Shown here: piece after piece, positions 7,875 through 16,673 of the stretch
Position numbering within the stretch: position 1 is the first letter of the stretch
How the letters are laid out: every line of letters begins with the position of its first letter
Source of the DNA: Flavivirga eckloniae
GTDB taxonomy: Bacteria > Bacteroidota > Bacteroidia > Flavobacteriales > Flavobacteriaceae
Length of the DNA: 64,000 nt
Assembly (NCBI RefSeq): GCF_002886045.1
Contig: NZ_CP025791.1
Location: 4,789,001 to 4,853,000, forward strand
Direction: 5' to 3'
Position numbers and translations under genes: made by a program
Notes under the pieces: model-generated
The model's database searches: none
What the model saw: the letters and a program-made list of their open reading frames with translations, nothing else
What the model was told of the DNA's origin: nothing

Positions 7875-9605
7875 TTAATTAAGCTTCATATCTTTTAAAA
7901 TAGCATCTATTTTAGATTCTATTTTGGCTTCAGCATCTTTAAAGGTATCAACAGATTCCAGAGTATCATTTACACTCACGTAGAACTTTATTTTTGGTTC
8001 AGTACCACTAGGACGTAATGCTATTTGGCTACCGTCTTCTGTGGTATAAATTAAAACGTTCGATTTTGGAATGTCAATAGGGCTTTCTTCTCCAGAAACC
8101 ATATTTTTAGTAATAGATAATTGATAATCATCAACCTTTACTACTTTCGATCCGTTAACTACGGTTAATGGATTTTCGCGGGCGTCAACCATCATTTGTT
8201 TAATTTCTTCTGCGCCTTCAATACCTTTCTTGGTTAAAGAAACTAAACGCTCTTTATAGAAACCATGGTCTACATATAATTTTATGAGTTCGCTGTAAAA
8301 AGAGCTGCCAATGGCTTTACATTGTGCTGCTATTTCGCATGCTAAAAGCGTTGAGGTAACGGCATCTTTGTCGCGAACAAAATCACCAACCATGAATCCG
8401 AAACTTTCTTCGCCACCACCAATAAAATCTAGCTCAGAAAAATCTTTTATCAATTTAGCGATCCATTTAAATCCAGTTAAAACAATTTTGCTGTCTACGC
8501 TATAAGCTTCGGCAAGTTTGTTTAACATTGGAGTAGACACTATGGTCGATGCAATAAATTCTTTTCCTTTTATTTTCCCTTCTGCTTTCCATTGCTTTAA
8601 TAGGAAATCGGTCATCATCACCATGGTTTGATTTCCGTTAAGTAATTGCAACTTATTTTCAGAATTACGTACAGCTACACCTAATCTATCACAATCGGGA
8701 TCGGTACCAATAACAATATCGGCGTTTACTTTATCGGCTAACTCCAATGCCATTTTTAATGCGGCTGGTTCTTCTGGATTTGGTGATGCTACCGTTGGAA
8801 AACCACCATCTGGCACTTCCTGTTCTTTTACGATATGTACATTTTTATATCCGGCACGTTTTAAAGTTTCAGGAACGGCTGTTATAGATGTACCGTGCAA
8901 TGATGTAAATACAATTGTTAAATCGTCTTTTGCTTCTTGCGAAGCGCCAACACTACCGTTTTTTACAGATGCATCAATAAACACATCATCAATATCTTTA
9001 CCTATATAGTTTATAAGATTATCGTTGGCTTCAAATTTTATATTAGCATAATCCAGATTATTTATAACTTGAATTAAAGCATCGTCGTGTGGTGGTACTA
9101 ATTGACCTCCGTCTTGCCAGTACACTTTGTATCCATTATACTCTGGAGGGTTGTGCGATGCGGTTAAAACAATACCACAGTGACAGTTTAAATGTTTAAC
9201 GGCAAACGACAGCTCTGGTGTTGCGCGCAAATCTTCAAATAAATAAACTTCTATATTATTTGCCGAAAATACGTCTGCTACAACTTTGGCTAACGTTTTA
9301 CTATTGTGTCTGCAATCGTATGCGATTGCTACTTTAATGTTTTCATTTGGAAACGATTGGTGTAAATAATCGCTTAAGCCCTGGGTACTTTTCCCAAGTG
9401 TATATTTATTTATGCGGTTAGTACCAACACCCATAACTCCTCGCATACCACCGGTACCGAACTCTAAGTCTTTATAAAAACTTTCTTGAATGTCTTTTGG
9501 ATTGTTGGCAATACTATCTTTAATAAAAGTTTGCGTTTCTTCATCAAAAGTTGGTGTTAACCACGTATTTATTCTATCTAAAATCTTTGGTTCTATATAA
9601 ATCAT
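7875..9605 (-). CDS. Phosphoglucomutase/phosphomannomutase family enzyme
   Basis: A 576-residue enzyme of the alpha-D-phosphohexomutase superfamily, which moves a phosphate between C1 and C6 of a hexose through a phosphoserine. All four signature loops are visible: the catalytic serine loop [13 protein letters not shown], the metal loop [10 protein letters not shown], the sugar-binding loop GGEESFGF and the phosphate-binding loop [14 protein letters not shown]. The length and the phospho-sugar loop match the PGM2-like branch common in Bacteroidota. It supplies glucose-1-phosphate or a related sugar phosphate for glycogen or cell-surface sugar synthesis. It lies between an ABC exporter and a glycosyltransferase on the same strand, which fits envelope glycan supply. 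Confidence 0.93.
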   Translation of the reverse strand: MIYIEPKILDRINTWLTPTFDEETQTFIKDSIANNPKDIQESFYKDLEFGTGGMRGVMGVGTNRINKYTLGKSTQGLSDYLHQSFPNENIKVAIAYDCRHNSKTLAKVVADVFSANNIEVYLFEDLRATPELSFAVKHLNCHCGIVLTASHNPPEYNGYKVYWQDGGQLVPPHDDALIQVINNLDYANIKFEANDNLINYIGKDIDDVFIDASVKNGSVGASQEAKDDLTIVFTSLHGTSITAVPETLKRAGYKNVHIVKEQEVPDGGFPTVASPNPEEPAALKMALELADKVNADIVIGTDPDCDRLGVAVRNSENKLQLLNGNQTMVMMTDFLLKQWKAEGKIKGKEFIASTIVSTPMLNKLAEAYSVDSKIVLTGFKWIAKLIKDFSELDFIGGGEESFGFMVGDFVRDKDAVTSTLLACEIAAQCKAIGSSFYSELIKLYVDHGFYKERLVSLTKKGIEGAEEIKQMMVDARENPLTVVNGSKVVKVDDYQLSITKNMVSGEESPIDIPKSNVLIYTTEDGSQIALRPSGTEPKIKFYVSVNDTLESVDTFKDAEAKIESKIDAILKDMKLN

Positions 9606-9730
9606 ATCTCAATTAAATAAATGCAAAAATAATCAATTAGTCAGATAATCTATTTCTTTTTTTCTAAGGAACTTATATTTAATAACGCAATCGATTTAGA
9701 ACTTATACTGTTAGAGGAAAAGTAATTGTT

Positions 9731-10681
9731 CTAATCGAAATTAAGCTCATTTTTAACGGCATAGCGTTTTTTGCCTTGTTTGGTACGTAAAATAATTTCA
9801 CCCAAAAATCCGGCAACGAAAAATTGAGTACCAATAATCATAGTAGAAAGTGCAATGTAAAATTGAGGACGTTGTGTGATTAGCCTACCTGCTGGGTTTA
9901 AAAACAATTTATCTATACCCAAATAGAACGAAAACCCTAATCCGATGGTAAACATTATAAATCCTAGGGCTCCAAACAAATGCATAGGGCGTTTACCAAA
10001 CCTAGACAAGAACCAAATGGTAATTAAATCTAAAAAACCATTAATAAAACGATTCATTCCGAATTTAGTCTCACCATATTTTCTGGCTTGATGTTGTACA
10101 ACCTTTTCACCGATTTTTACAAATCCGGCATTTTTAGACAGTACTGGAATGTAGCGGTGCATTTCACCATTTACATCAATATTTTTAACAACTTCTAATC
10201 GGTATGCTTTAAGCCCACAATTAAAATCGTGTAGTTTTACGCCCGATGTTTTTCTGGCAGCCCAGTTGAATAGTTTTGATGGTAAGTTTTTGGCAATAAT
10301 CGAATCGTAACGTTTCTTTTTCCATCCGGAAACCAAATCGAAACGATCATTTATAATCATGTTGTAAAGCTCTGGAATTTCGTCTGGGTTATCTTGTAAG
10401 TCTGCATCCATAGTAATAACTACATCACCTTTTGCTTTTTCGAAACCCGCATGAAGCGCTTGCGATTTCCCAAAGTTTCTAAAAAAACGAATCCCTTTTA
10501 CATGTTCGTTTTGTGAGGCTAATTGAGAAATGGTTTTCCAAGAACCGTCAGTACTGCCATCGTCAATAAAAACAATTTCATACGAAAAATGATTGGATTG
10601 CATAACTTTTGCAATCCAATCATGTAATTCTGTTAAAGATTCTTGTTCGTTTAGTAGTGGTATTACTACAGATATATTCAT
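9731..10681 (-). CDS. Membrane-anchored family 2 glycosyltransferase (ArnC/DPM1-like)
   Basis: A 316-residue glycosyltransferase. The N-terminal GT-A domain (about 1-225) shows NISVVIPLLNEQESL, the nucleotide-binding FIDDGSTDGS and the metal-binding MDADLQDNPDEIP. Two C-terminal membrane helices follow (LFGALGFIMFTIGLGFSFYL and FYIALSTMIIGTQFFVAGFL). This arrangement is typical of enzymes that move a sugar from a nucleotide donor to undecaprenyl phosphate or dolichyl-type carriers on the cytoplasmic face. It ends in KKRYAVKNELNFD, a tail common in flavobacterial members. It is 36 bases downstream of the DUF4199 gene, and the pairing of these two is frequent in this group. Confidence 0.9.
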   Translation of the reverse strand: MNISVVIPLLNEQESLTELHDWIAKVMQSNHFSYEIVFIDDGSTDGSWKTISQLASQNEHVKGIRFFRNFGKSQALHAGFEKAKGDVVITMDADLQDNPDEIPELYNMIINDRFDLVSGWKKKRYDSIIAKNLPSKLFNWAARKTSGVKLHDFNCGLKAYRLEVVKNIDVNGEMHRYIPVLSKNAGFVKIGEKVVQHQARKYGETKFGMNRFINGFLDLITIWFLSRFGKRPMHLFGALGFIMFTIGLGFSFYLGIDKLFLNPAGRLITQRPQFYIALSTMIIGTQFFVAGFLGEIILRTKQGKKRYAVKNELNFD

Positions 10682-10717
10682 TTAAATATGTTCAAATTAT
10701 ATTCAAAAATAATGAAT

Positions 10718-11248
10718 TTATTCTGTGTCTGGATTACTTTTTTTCATTGCAGCTGCAACTATTAACCCTATGATACTAAAAAGTACTAAATATCCAGCTA
10801 AGCCCTTAGCAATGTTTCCTAATGAATATTGATTTTGAGATTCAATTTGTTCAACAGACTTGGCAATAGCGTCGCTAGGTGTATTAAAACCCTCAAGCAT
10901 TTGAACCGTTTTTTCAATTGTTTTTTGTTTCAATACTTCAGCAGCTTCTGTATCAATAAAATTGAATAATAGATAAGAAACAAAAGTGCTTATTACTAAG
11001 CCTATTAAAACTGTAAAGAAGTATGAAGTAAAAGCTTCTTTAAACGATGCATACCCGTTTTGGGACTGTTTTACTTTAGCAACCGAAATAATTCCGAAGA
11101 CTATTATAGCTATTAAAATAAAAATCCCATACCACATATTTGTTAGCAAATCCAGACTTACAGCATAGGCAATAACAGTTAAAAGGGCTAGTAAAGCGCC
11201 TAGATATAGTCCGTAATTTGAAGCAATAGACTTTAAAGATTTTTCCAT
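10718..11248 (-). CDS. DUF4199 family membrane protein
   Basis: A 176-residue protein with four hydrophobic segments (LYLGALLALLTVIAYAVSL, MWYGIFILIAIIVFGIISV, FTSYFFTVLIGLVISTFVSY and LAGYLVLFSIIGLIVAAAM) and a charged loop between the last two. This is the architecture of DUF4199, a Bacteroidota inner-membrane family without a known function. The frame is open to 11290, but I choose the ATG at 11248 because MEKSLKSIASNYGLYLG gives the usual family start. It reads into the glycosyltransferase gene 36 bases downstream, so a link to glycan assembly is possible but unproven. Confidence 0.82.
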   Translation of the reverse strand: MEKSLKSIASNYGLYLGALLALLTVIAYAVSLDLLTNMWYGIFILIAIIVFGIISVAKVKQSQNGYASFKEAFTSYFFTVLIGLVISTFVSYLLFNFIDTEAAEVLKQKTIEKTVQMLEGFNTPSDAIAKSVEQIESQNQYSLGNIAKGLAGYLVLFSIIGLIVAAAMKKSNPDTE

Positions 11249-11340
11249 AATATTATGTTTGATTAATTTAGTTGCTCTGTTAGTGTTCAAAAATAATAAA
11301 ATGTTACATTAGAGGTTGAAATAAAAAATAATAAAAAGTA

Positions 11341-11370
11341 TTGCGCATTTATAAAAAATACTTAAATTTG
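11341..11370 (+). promoter_or_regulatory. Bacteroidota-type promoter of rpmE2
   Basis: TTG at 11341-11343 and TAAATTTG at 11363-11370 are separated by 19 bases, matching the -33 TTG and -7 TAnnTTTG consensus of the major sigma factor in this phylum. The rpmE2 ATG is 37 bases downstream. Confidence 0.75.
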
Positions 11371-11407
11371 CAGCTCCAAAATTGTAAAGAATAAAAAGCA
11401 TTTAGCG

Positions 11408-11659
11408 ATGAGAAAAGGTATACATCCAGAAAATTATAGATTAGTAGCATTTAAAGATATGTCTAACGACGATGTGTTTTTAACTAAGTCTACTGCAGAT
11501 ACTAATGAAACTATTGAGGTTGATGGTGTTGAGTATCCACTTGTTAAAATGGAGATATCAAGAACATCACATCCTTATTATACTGGTAAATCTAAGTTAG
11601 TAGATACGGCTGGTCGTATTGATAAGTTCAAAACTAAATACGCTAAATTTAAGAAATAA
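11408..11659 (+). CDS. rpmE2: 50S ribosomal protein L31 type B
   Basis: An 83-residue ribosomal protein of the large subunit, starting [20 protein letters not shown] and containing the L31 core [20 protein letters not shown]. It has no cysteine, so it is the zinc-independent (C-minus, type B) form with the usual insertion of about 15 residues. It is a single-gene unit with its own promoter (11341-11370) and an intrinsic terminator right after it (11683-11715). In other bacteria the B form replaces the zinc form under zinc starvation; here it may be the only copy, which cannot be judged from this window. Confidence 0.97.
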   Translation: MRKGIHPENYRLVAFKDMSNDDVFLTKSTADTNETIEVDGVEYPLVKMEISRTSHPYYTGKSKLVDTAGRIDKFKTKYAKFKK

Positions 11660-11682
11660 TTTAACCGTTATATATTAATATT

Positions 11683-11715
11683 AAGCCTTTCGTAAACCGA
11701 AAGGCTTTTTTATTT
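11683..11715 (+). terminator. Intrinsic terminator of rpmE2
   Basis: AAGCCTTTCG, a short TAAAC loop and CGAAAGGCTT are followed by a run of Ts. The 10-bp stem is perfect and lies 24 bases after the rpmE2 stop. Confidence 0.88.
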
Positions 11716-11798
11716 TACCTAATTAAGTTACTTTTGGATTTGTAAAATAAGATTGTAAAAACCTATAGTATAGCTGCTAACCGATAACGTTAATTTTT

Positions 11799-12974
11799 AT
11801 GAATTATATTCTTTTTGATGGATCTTCCCGTAACAATTTGTTACCATTTACATTCACCAGACCAGTAGCCGATATTAGAATAGGAATTTTAACCATTCGC
11901 GACAAGTGGGAAACCTTTTTAAAATCGACCACTACTACTGTAACAGAAGATTATCTGTCTGATAAATACCCCATGGTAGAGATGGAAGAAAATGTGATGA
12001 TTAATGCATCGTATCTACCAAATATGGAATTGGTTGAAATGGTAAAAGGATTGAAAGAAAATCAGGCGATTTTTAAAAACGAGGATGTTATTGCATTTTT
12101 TGCCAAGGAAACGCAGGATGATATCGACTTTGATCGTTTTGAAATATTTGAGTTTAACGACAATATTATAAAGGTTCAAAATACCTGGGACATATTTTCT
12201 AAAAACGGTGAAGCTATTCAGGAGGATTTTAATTTAATTACAAAAGATAGAACATCGCAATCCATACCTTCGAGTAACAACATTATAGCTCCAGAAAACA
12301 TTTTTGTAGAGGAAGGGGCTAAACTGGAATTTGTAACACTTAATGCTAGTAAAGGCCCTATTTATATTGGAAAGAATACTGAGATAATGGAAGGTGCTAT
12401 GATACGTGGCCCTTTTGCTTTGTGTGATAATGCTGTTGTTAAAATGGCTGCCAAGATTTATGGTCCAACCACTATTGGTCCTGCTAGTAAGGCTGGTGGC
12501 GAAATTACAAACTCTGTTATATTCGCTAATTCTAATAAAGGCCACGACGGTTATTTAGGTAATTCTGTTTTAGGCGAATGGTGTAATTTGGGTGCCGATT
12601 CCAACACTTCTAATTTAAAAAACAATTATGCTCAGGTACGTTTGTGGGACTATGAAACCGAAGGTTTTGCAAAAACCGGATTACAATTTTGTGGTTTAAT
12701 GATGGGAGATCACAGTAAATGTGGCATTAATACTATGTTTAATACGGGAACAGTTGTAGGGGTAAGTGCCAATATTTTTGGCAGCGGATTTCCAAGAAAT
12801 TTTATACCAAGTTTTAGTTGGGGAGGAAATAGTGGTTTTACAACTTATTTAACTAAAAAAGCATTTGAGGTAGCCGATGTTGTTATGGCCAGACGTAATG
12901 AAAAATTTACAGAACAAGATCAAGCTATTTTCGAGCATGTGTTTGAAGAAACTAAGAAGTATAGAAGAGAGTAA
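11799..12974 (+). CDS. GlmU-family sugar nucleotidyltransferase-like protein
   Basis: A 391-residue protein of the Bacteroidota GlmU-like family (NTP_transf_4 type N-terminus followed by a left-handed parallel beta-helix). The N-terminal part begins NYILFDGSSRNNLLPFTFTRP and lacks the classical LAAGxGTRM pyrophosphorylase loop. From about residue 165 onwards the hexapeptide repeats appear (APENIFVEEGAKLEF, GPIYIGKNTEIMEGAMIRG, AKIYGPTTIGPASKAGG). It may transfer a nucleotide to a sugar phosphate or act as an acyltransferase for envelope sugars; the true reaction is not established for this family. The last 20 codons (QAIFEHVFEETKKYRRE) exist again as a decayed copy at 13995-14061, showing that this gene's 3' end was part of a duplicated block. 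Confidence 0.85.
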   Translation: MNYILFDGSSRNNLLPFTFTRPVADIRIGILTIRDKWETFLKSTTTTVTEDYLSDKYPMVEMEENVMINASYLPNMELVEMVKGLKENQAIFKNEDVIAFFAKETQDDIDFDRFEIFEFNDNIIKVQNTWDIFSKNGEAIQEDFNLITKDRTSQSIPSSNNIIAPENIFVEEGAKLEFVTLNASKGPIYIGKNTEIMEGAMIRGPFALCDNAVVKMAAKIYGPTTIGPASKAGGEITNSVIFANSNKGHDGYLGNSVLGEWCNLGADSNTSNLKNNYAQVRLWDYETEGFAKTGLQFCGLMMGDHSKCGINTMFNTGTVVGVSANIFGSGFPRNFIPSFSWGGNSGFTTYLTKKAFEVADVVMARRNEKFTEQDQAIFEHVFEETKKYRRE

Positions 12975-12999
12975 CTTTTTAATAATAGGGTACAGGCAG

Positions 13000-13146
13000 T
13001 ACTTTAGAAAAGCTGAAAAATTATTAAAACAAATAAGTGTTTCACAAGACAATGTTGGTCTGATTATTGATAGAAAGGACAAGACTGGATATTTTTATCA
13101 AAACTCCAATGAGGTAAGGAGTTGATGATATTTATTTAGTTAAATA
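13000..13146 (+). pseudogene. Remnant of the 3' end of a PD40 propeller gene
   Basis: Translating this stretch gives FRKAEKLLKQISVSQDN, LIIDRKDKTGYF and, after a frameshift, DDIYLVK and a stop. These match in order the end of the intact gene at 14101-15015 (FEKAQKLAKPINSNKDD, LIIDAENKSGYF, DDDIYFFTMD). Everything upstream in that gene is missing here: the remnant follows the GlmU-family stop after about 25 bases. It is therefore the left copy of a duplicated PD40 gene that lost all but about 50 codons and picked up a frameshift. Confidence 0.82.
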
Positions 13147-13198
13147 AAAAACCAAATCAGACGATTTTTAAATCTCTCTAACCTATACCTATTTAACG

Positions 13199-13939
13199 GT
13201 GACTTTATTTAAAAACATTTATTTATTCTCGACCCTTTTTTTCTTAGTATTATTCACAGATATTTTAATGAAACTAAATCCAGATATGCTAGCTTTTAGG
13301 TTTATATCTAAGAGTTTAGTTACTATTCTGCTATTGGGATATTATCTGGTTAATAATAAAGAGCAGTTTAAGATAAAGCGAATTTTTACAGTTTGTGCTT
13401 TGTTGTTTTTTTTAGTAGGTGATGTCTTTTTAATTATACACACTCAAGCAGCGTGTTTTGTTATAGGTACGCTTTGTTTCATTTTTGGAAAAGTGTTTTA
13501 TGCTTTTCGTTTTTCTAATAAAAGAGATTTTAGTTTACTTAAGCTATTTCCTTTTTTAGCTTTTTGCTTTATATACTTGGCCGGCTTTTTAATTTTAATA
13601 TATAAAAATTTAGACAGCTACTTTTTTCTTATTTTACTGTATTTGTTTGCTGCAATGACTACTATAGCATTTGCTTATTTACGAAAAGGTGAAGTTAGTT
13701 TAATCAGCTATAAGTGGGTTTTAATTGGTATTATTTTTTCTATTTTATCAGATAATATTACGGCATTGAGGCTTTTTTACGATAGTAATTTTGCTTACCA
13801 TTCAATTACTATCATGTTATTTTATGGCTTGTCTCAGTATTTTATTATACTTGGCATAGTTAAAGAAACTAATTTTTCATTTGAAAAAAAGAAATTTTAT
13901 CCCGGGTTTTTGTTAAGGAGGAAATTAGGTTCTAGTTAA
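13199..13939 (+). CDS. YhhN/TMEM86-like multi-pass membrane protein, copy 1
   Basis: A 246-residue, very hydrophobic protein with about eight membrane helices. Motifs ALLFFLVGDVFLI with a following GKVFYAFRF, and the late GIIFSILSDNITAL followed by YGLSQYFIILGIVKE, fit the YhhN family (TMEM86A/B, lysoplasmalogenase-like), in which the GD and SD aspartates are conserved. The start is GTG at 13199, aligned one codon inside the ATG of the second copy at 15058. It is clearly paralogous to 15058-15765 (shared NIYLFSTLFF start and FRFSNKRDFS) and, more distantly, to 15969-16673. The family role would be cleavage of the vinyl-ether bond of lysoplasmalogens, but in an aerobic flavobacterium the real substrate is uncertain. 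Confidence 0.75.
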   Translation: MTLFKNIYLFSTLFFLVLFTDILMKLNPDMLAFRFISKSLVTILLLGYYLVNNKEQFKIKRIFTVCALLFFLVGDVFLIIHTQAACFVIGTLCFIFGKVFYAFRFSNKRDFSLLKLFPFLAFCFIYLAGFLILIYKNLDSYFFLILLYLFAAMTTIAFAYLRKGEVSLISYKWVLIGIIFSILSDNITALRLFYDSNFAYHSITIMLFYGLSQYFIILGIVKETNFSFEKKKFYPGFLLRRKLGSS

Positions 13940-13994
13940 AGAAACGATTAAGGTGATTTATATTGTTATTGCTAAGTGTAGTAAGGACTTGCAG

Positions 13995-14061
13995 AGCAAA
14001 ATCAAAATCTAGCTGTTTTCGAGAAGTATTTGATGAAACTAAGAAATATAGAAAGGAATAA
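13995..14061 (+). pseudogene. Remnant of the GlmU-family gene 3' end
   Basis: The bases from 14011 read GCTGTTTTCGAG, TTTGATGAAACTAAGAA and TATAGAAAGGAATAA, nearly identical to the end of the intact gene at 12940-12974 (GCTATTTTCGAG, TTTGAAGAAACTAAGAA, TATAGAAGAGAGTAA). One base is missing between the blocks, so the frame is broken. The piece lies 40 bases before the intact PD40 gene, which is exactly where the intact GlmU-family gene ends relative to the decayed PD40 copy. It marks the right-hand copy of the duplicated block. Confidence 0.82.
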
Positions 14062-14100
14062 AACTTTTTAGTAACTTTATTTCAAATATAAAACTAAGGT

Positions 14101-15015
14101 ATGAAGGGGTTTATCTGTATTTGCTTTTCTTTATTGAGTTTGCTTAGCTTTTCCCAAACAGAAAAATATACAGTTACTAATTTAGGTATTAATAATGAGT
14201 ATCCGCATTTTGGACTCATGCGTGTAGCTGACCAAAAAGTTATTTTCACTACTTATTTACTGGATAAAAAAGGACGACTAAAGCGATTTCAAGGAAATCC
14301 TATAGTGGCTGTTTTTCAAGGGAATTTATCTAACGATGGCGCTATTAAAAACATAAGTAAGATACAGATAGATTCTAAACAGGATATACCATATGTAACT
14401 AGTGCGACCATGTCTTTAGATGGTAAACAGTTGTACGTAACGACAAGATATACTTATAAAAATAGCCCTAAAGGCGATTTTAATATGGAAAACTTTCATA
14501 TTAAAGTGGGAGAGTATAAGGAAGGCGTGGGGTGGACTAATTTTAAAGTACTGCCATTTTGTAAACCTAAATATTCTTATGCACATCCAGCAATTAGTAA
14601 TGATGGTAAAACGCTTTATTTTACAGCTAATGAAAGAGGCGGAAAAGAAACTACGCGAGGTGGATCGGATATTTTTAAGGTGGCTATTTTGGGTAATAAT
14701 ACGTTTAGTAAGCCCAAAAATTTAGGAAGTAAAGTTAATTCTTATAGTCGAGAGATGTTTCCTTATATAAGTGCTGATAATACTTTATATTTTGCATCAA
14801 ACAGGGCCGGCGGGTTTGGTGGTTTTGATATTTATAAAAGTGTACTAAACAGTAATGGAGCTTTCGAAAAAGCTCAAAAATTAGCTAAGCCCATTAATAG
14901 CAATAAAGACGATTTCTGTTTAATTATTGATGCGGAAAACAAGTCAGGTTATTTTTCTTCAAAACGACCGAAAGGCAAAGGGGACGACGATATCTATTTT
15001 TTTACTATGGATTAA
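14101..15015 (+). CDS. Secreted PD40 (WD40-like) beta-propeller protein without OmpA domain
   Basis: A 304-residue protein with a signal peptide (MKGFICICFSLLSLLSFSQ) and PD40/TolB-like blades: ATMSLDGKQLYVTTRYT, PAISNDGKTLYFTANERGG, PYISADNTLYFASNRAGG and LIIDAENKSGYFSSKRP, each of the x-x-x-S-x-DG-x-x-LYF-x-S type, with the GGSDIFK / GGFDIYK / DDDIYFF markers. In larger relatives of the T9SS-associated PorE type, this propeller stands before an OmpA peptidoglycan-binding domain, which is absent here. It likely sits in the periplasm or on the outer membrane. It lies 42 bases before the YhhN-like gene at 15058, and a decayed duplicate of this gene's end lies before the other YhhN-like gene, so the two genes form a conserved pair. 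Confidence 0.8.
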   Translation: MKGFICICFSLLSLLSFSQTEKYTVTNLGINNEYPHFGLMRVADQKVIFTTYLLDKKGRLKRFQGNPIVAVFQGNLSNDGAIKNISKIQIDSKQDIPYVTSATMSLDGKQLYVTTRYTYKNSPKGDFNMENFHIKVGEYKEGVGWTNFKVLPFCKPKYSYAHPAISNDGKTLYFTANERGGKETTRGGSDIFKVAILGNNTFSKPKNLGSKVNSYSREMFPYISADNTLYFASNRAGGFGGFDIYKSVLNSNGAFEKAQKLAKPINSNKDDFCLIIDAENKSGYFSSKRPKGKGDDDIYFFTMD

Positions 15016-15057
15016 AAATACTATATTCGGTGTTTTGATTCTCTCAACTCTAACACC

Positions 15058-15765
15058 ATGCGGGATTTTTTTAGAAACATTTATTTGTTTTCGACGCTCT
15101 TTTTTTTAGCACTAATTACAGATATTTTAATAAAACTAAATTCAGAAATACTAGCCTACAGGCTTATTTCTAAAAGTTCTGTTATTGTTTTGTTGTTGAT
15201 ATATTACTTAATTAATAATAAGGAACATATTAAACAAAAAAGGATTTTTACTATTTGTGCTTTATTGTTTTTTTGGATAGGTGATATCTTTATTATCAAG
15301 TATACTCAAGAACCTTACTTTATTTTTAGTCTTTTTTCATATATAATAGGCAAAACATTTTATATTTTTCGTTTTTCCAATAAAAGAGATTTTAGCATAT
15401 CTAAATTGTTCCCTTTTTTAGCGCCCTTTTTTTTGTACATGGTTTGGGTCTTTGTTTTAATCCATAAAAATTTAGATGATTACTTTTTTATCATTTTGCT
15501 ATACTTTTTCGTAGCAATTACAACTATTATATTTGCTTATTTAAGAAAAAATGAAGTTAATCCGTTGAGTTATAGTTGCGTTTTAATAGGTATTGTGTTT
15601 TCTGCTTTATCAGATAGCATTACAGGGCTGGAAGCTTTTTATGATCAAGATATAGCTTATAGTTTAGTTACAACCATGTTGTTTTATGGGATTTCTCAAT
15701 ATTTTATCGTTGTAGGTCTTGTTAAAGAAACTAATTTTGGAAAAAGGATGTATTCCAGTAGATGA
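15058..15765 (+). CDS. YhhN/TMEM86-like multi-pass membrane protein, copy 2
   Basis: A 235-residue, roughly eight-helix membrane protein, close paralogue of 13199-13939. It shows the same YhhN-type motifs: ALLFFWIGDIFII, IGKTFYIFRFSNKRDFS, GIVFSALSDSITGLEAFYD and YGISQYFIVVGLVKETNFG. The start is ATG at 15058. It follows the PD40 propeller gene by 42 bases and its stop codon lies inside the stem-loop of the terminator at 15741-15776. It likely arose with copy 1 by duplication of a block that contained the end of the GlmU-family gene, the PD40 gene and the ancestor of this gene. Function as for copy 1: lysoplasmalogenase-like by family, unproven here. Confidence 0.76.
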   Translation: MRDFFRNIYLFSTLFFLALITDILIKLNSEILAYRLISKSSVIVLLLIYYLINNKEHIKQKRIFTICALLFFWIGDIFIIKYTQEPYFIFSLFSYIIGKTFYIFRFSNKRDFSISKLFPFLAPFFLYMVWVFVLIHKNLDDYFFIILLYFFVAITTIIFAYLRKNEVNPLSYSCVLIGIVFSALSDSITGLEAFYDQDIAYSLVTTMLFYGISQYFIVVGLVKETNFGKRMYSSR

Positions 15766-15776
15766 ATACCTTTTTT
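15741..15776 (+). terminator. Terminator overlapping the end of YhhN-like copy 2
   Basis: AAAAAGG, an AT bulge and GTATTC pair with GAATACCTTTTTT. The stop codon TGA (15763-15765) is inside the hairpin. Confidence 0.65.
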
Positions 15777-15968
15777 GTGAATATATTTGCAATTACTTTA
15801 TGAAAAATAACGACCCAGTATTTTTATGTTTTTTAATAATTCGACCCTGCTTTATAGCCTTTAATCGTTTTTTAATCAATTGAAATGTAATTTTTTTCTT
15901 ATTTTACGTAAGATTTATCATTCTGTAAGTATGTGAATTGAAAAAAAATAGCCCTTAAAAGAAAAATT

Positions 15969-16673
15969 GTGTTAGATATTTTAAGAAATGAGAGGAAAGT
16001 AAGTGTTCTTTTTTTTATTATTTTAACTATAGATATTTTAGTTAAACTAAATCTCGATCCTTTTCCCTACCGATATGTTTCTAAACCACCTTTGGTGATT
16101 CTTTTGTTTTTGTATTACTATTATAATAATAAGGAAAAACGTAAAAGAAAAAAACTATGGGTGTATCTGGCGTTGTGTTGTTTTTTATTAGGAGACATAT
16201 TTATTATAAACCATACTAATATTATGTTTTTAAGCATTAGCTTAGTGCTCTTCGCTATAGCTAAGGTCTTTTTAAGTTTACGACTATCCCATGTGTCAGA
16301 TTTTAGTGTTGTTAGGCTAATTCCTTTTTCTATAATACTATTTGCCTATACCGTTTTTATAATAAGCTTGCTTTTTAATAGTTTGGGGAATTTCTTTGTG
16401 CCGGCTCTAATTAGCTTCTTTATATCGTTGGTACTTATACAATTTGCCTATTTAAGAAGGGAGGTTGTAGATAAGTTTAGTTATGTATCTGTTTTTATAG
16501 GTATTATTTTTTATAAATTTTCCGAAGGTATGATGGCAATTAAAACGTTTAAAATGGACTTGCCAATGCAGGATATTTTAATTATGCTACTTTATGGTAT
16601 TTCCGTTTACCTTATATTTTTTGGAATTGTAAAAGAAGAATTTAAAAAGAAGGACGATTTTATTTCTTTTTAA
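15969..16673 (+). CDS. YhhN-like multi-pass membrane protein, copy 3 (diverged)
   Basis: A 234-residue, eight-helix membrane protein, a third and more distant member of the family at 13199 and 15058. It keeps DILVKLN near the start, CFLLGDIFII, a final YGISVYLIFFGIVKE, and AYLRR, but the late SD motif is SE (FYKFSEGMMAIKTF), so the second conserved aspartate is replaced by glutamate. The start is GTG at 15969 with no better ATG; copy 1 also begins with GTG. Its last 14 bases overlap the convergent peptide-binding lipoprotein gene. It may be an older duplication than the one joining copies 1 and 2. Its function is unknown. Confidence 0.7.
   Translation: MLDILRNERKVSVLFFIILTIDILVKLNLDPFPYRYVSKPPLVILLFLYYYYNNKEKRKRKKLWVYLALCCFLLGDIFIINHTNIMFLSISLVLFAIAKVFLSLRLSHVSDFSVVRLIPFSIILFAYTVFIISLLFNSLGNFFVPALISFFISLVLIQFAYLRREVVDKFSYVSVFIGIIFYKFSEGMMAIKTFKMDLPMQDILIMLLYGISVYLIFFGIVKEEFKKKDDFISF

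Noticed and set aside
12877-13125. Possible separate 82-residue gene overlapping the GlmU-family end
   Set aside because: Its first half is a shifted frame of the GlmU-family gene, and its second half is the decayed PD40 tail; it is not a gene.
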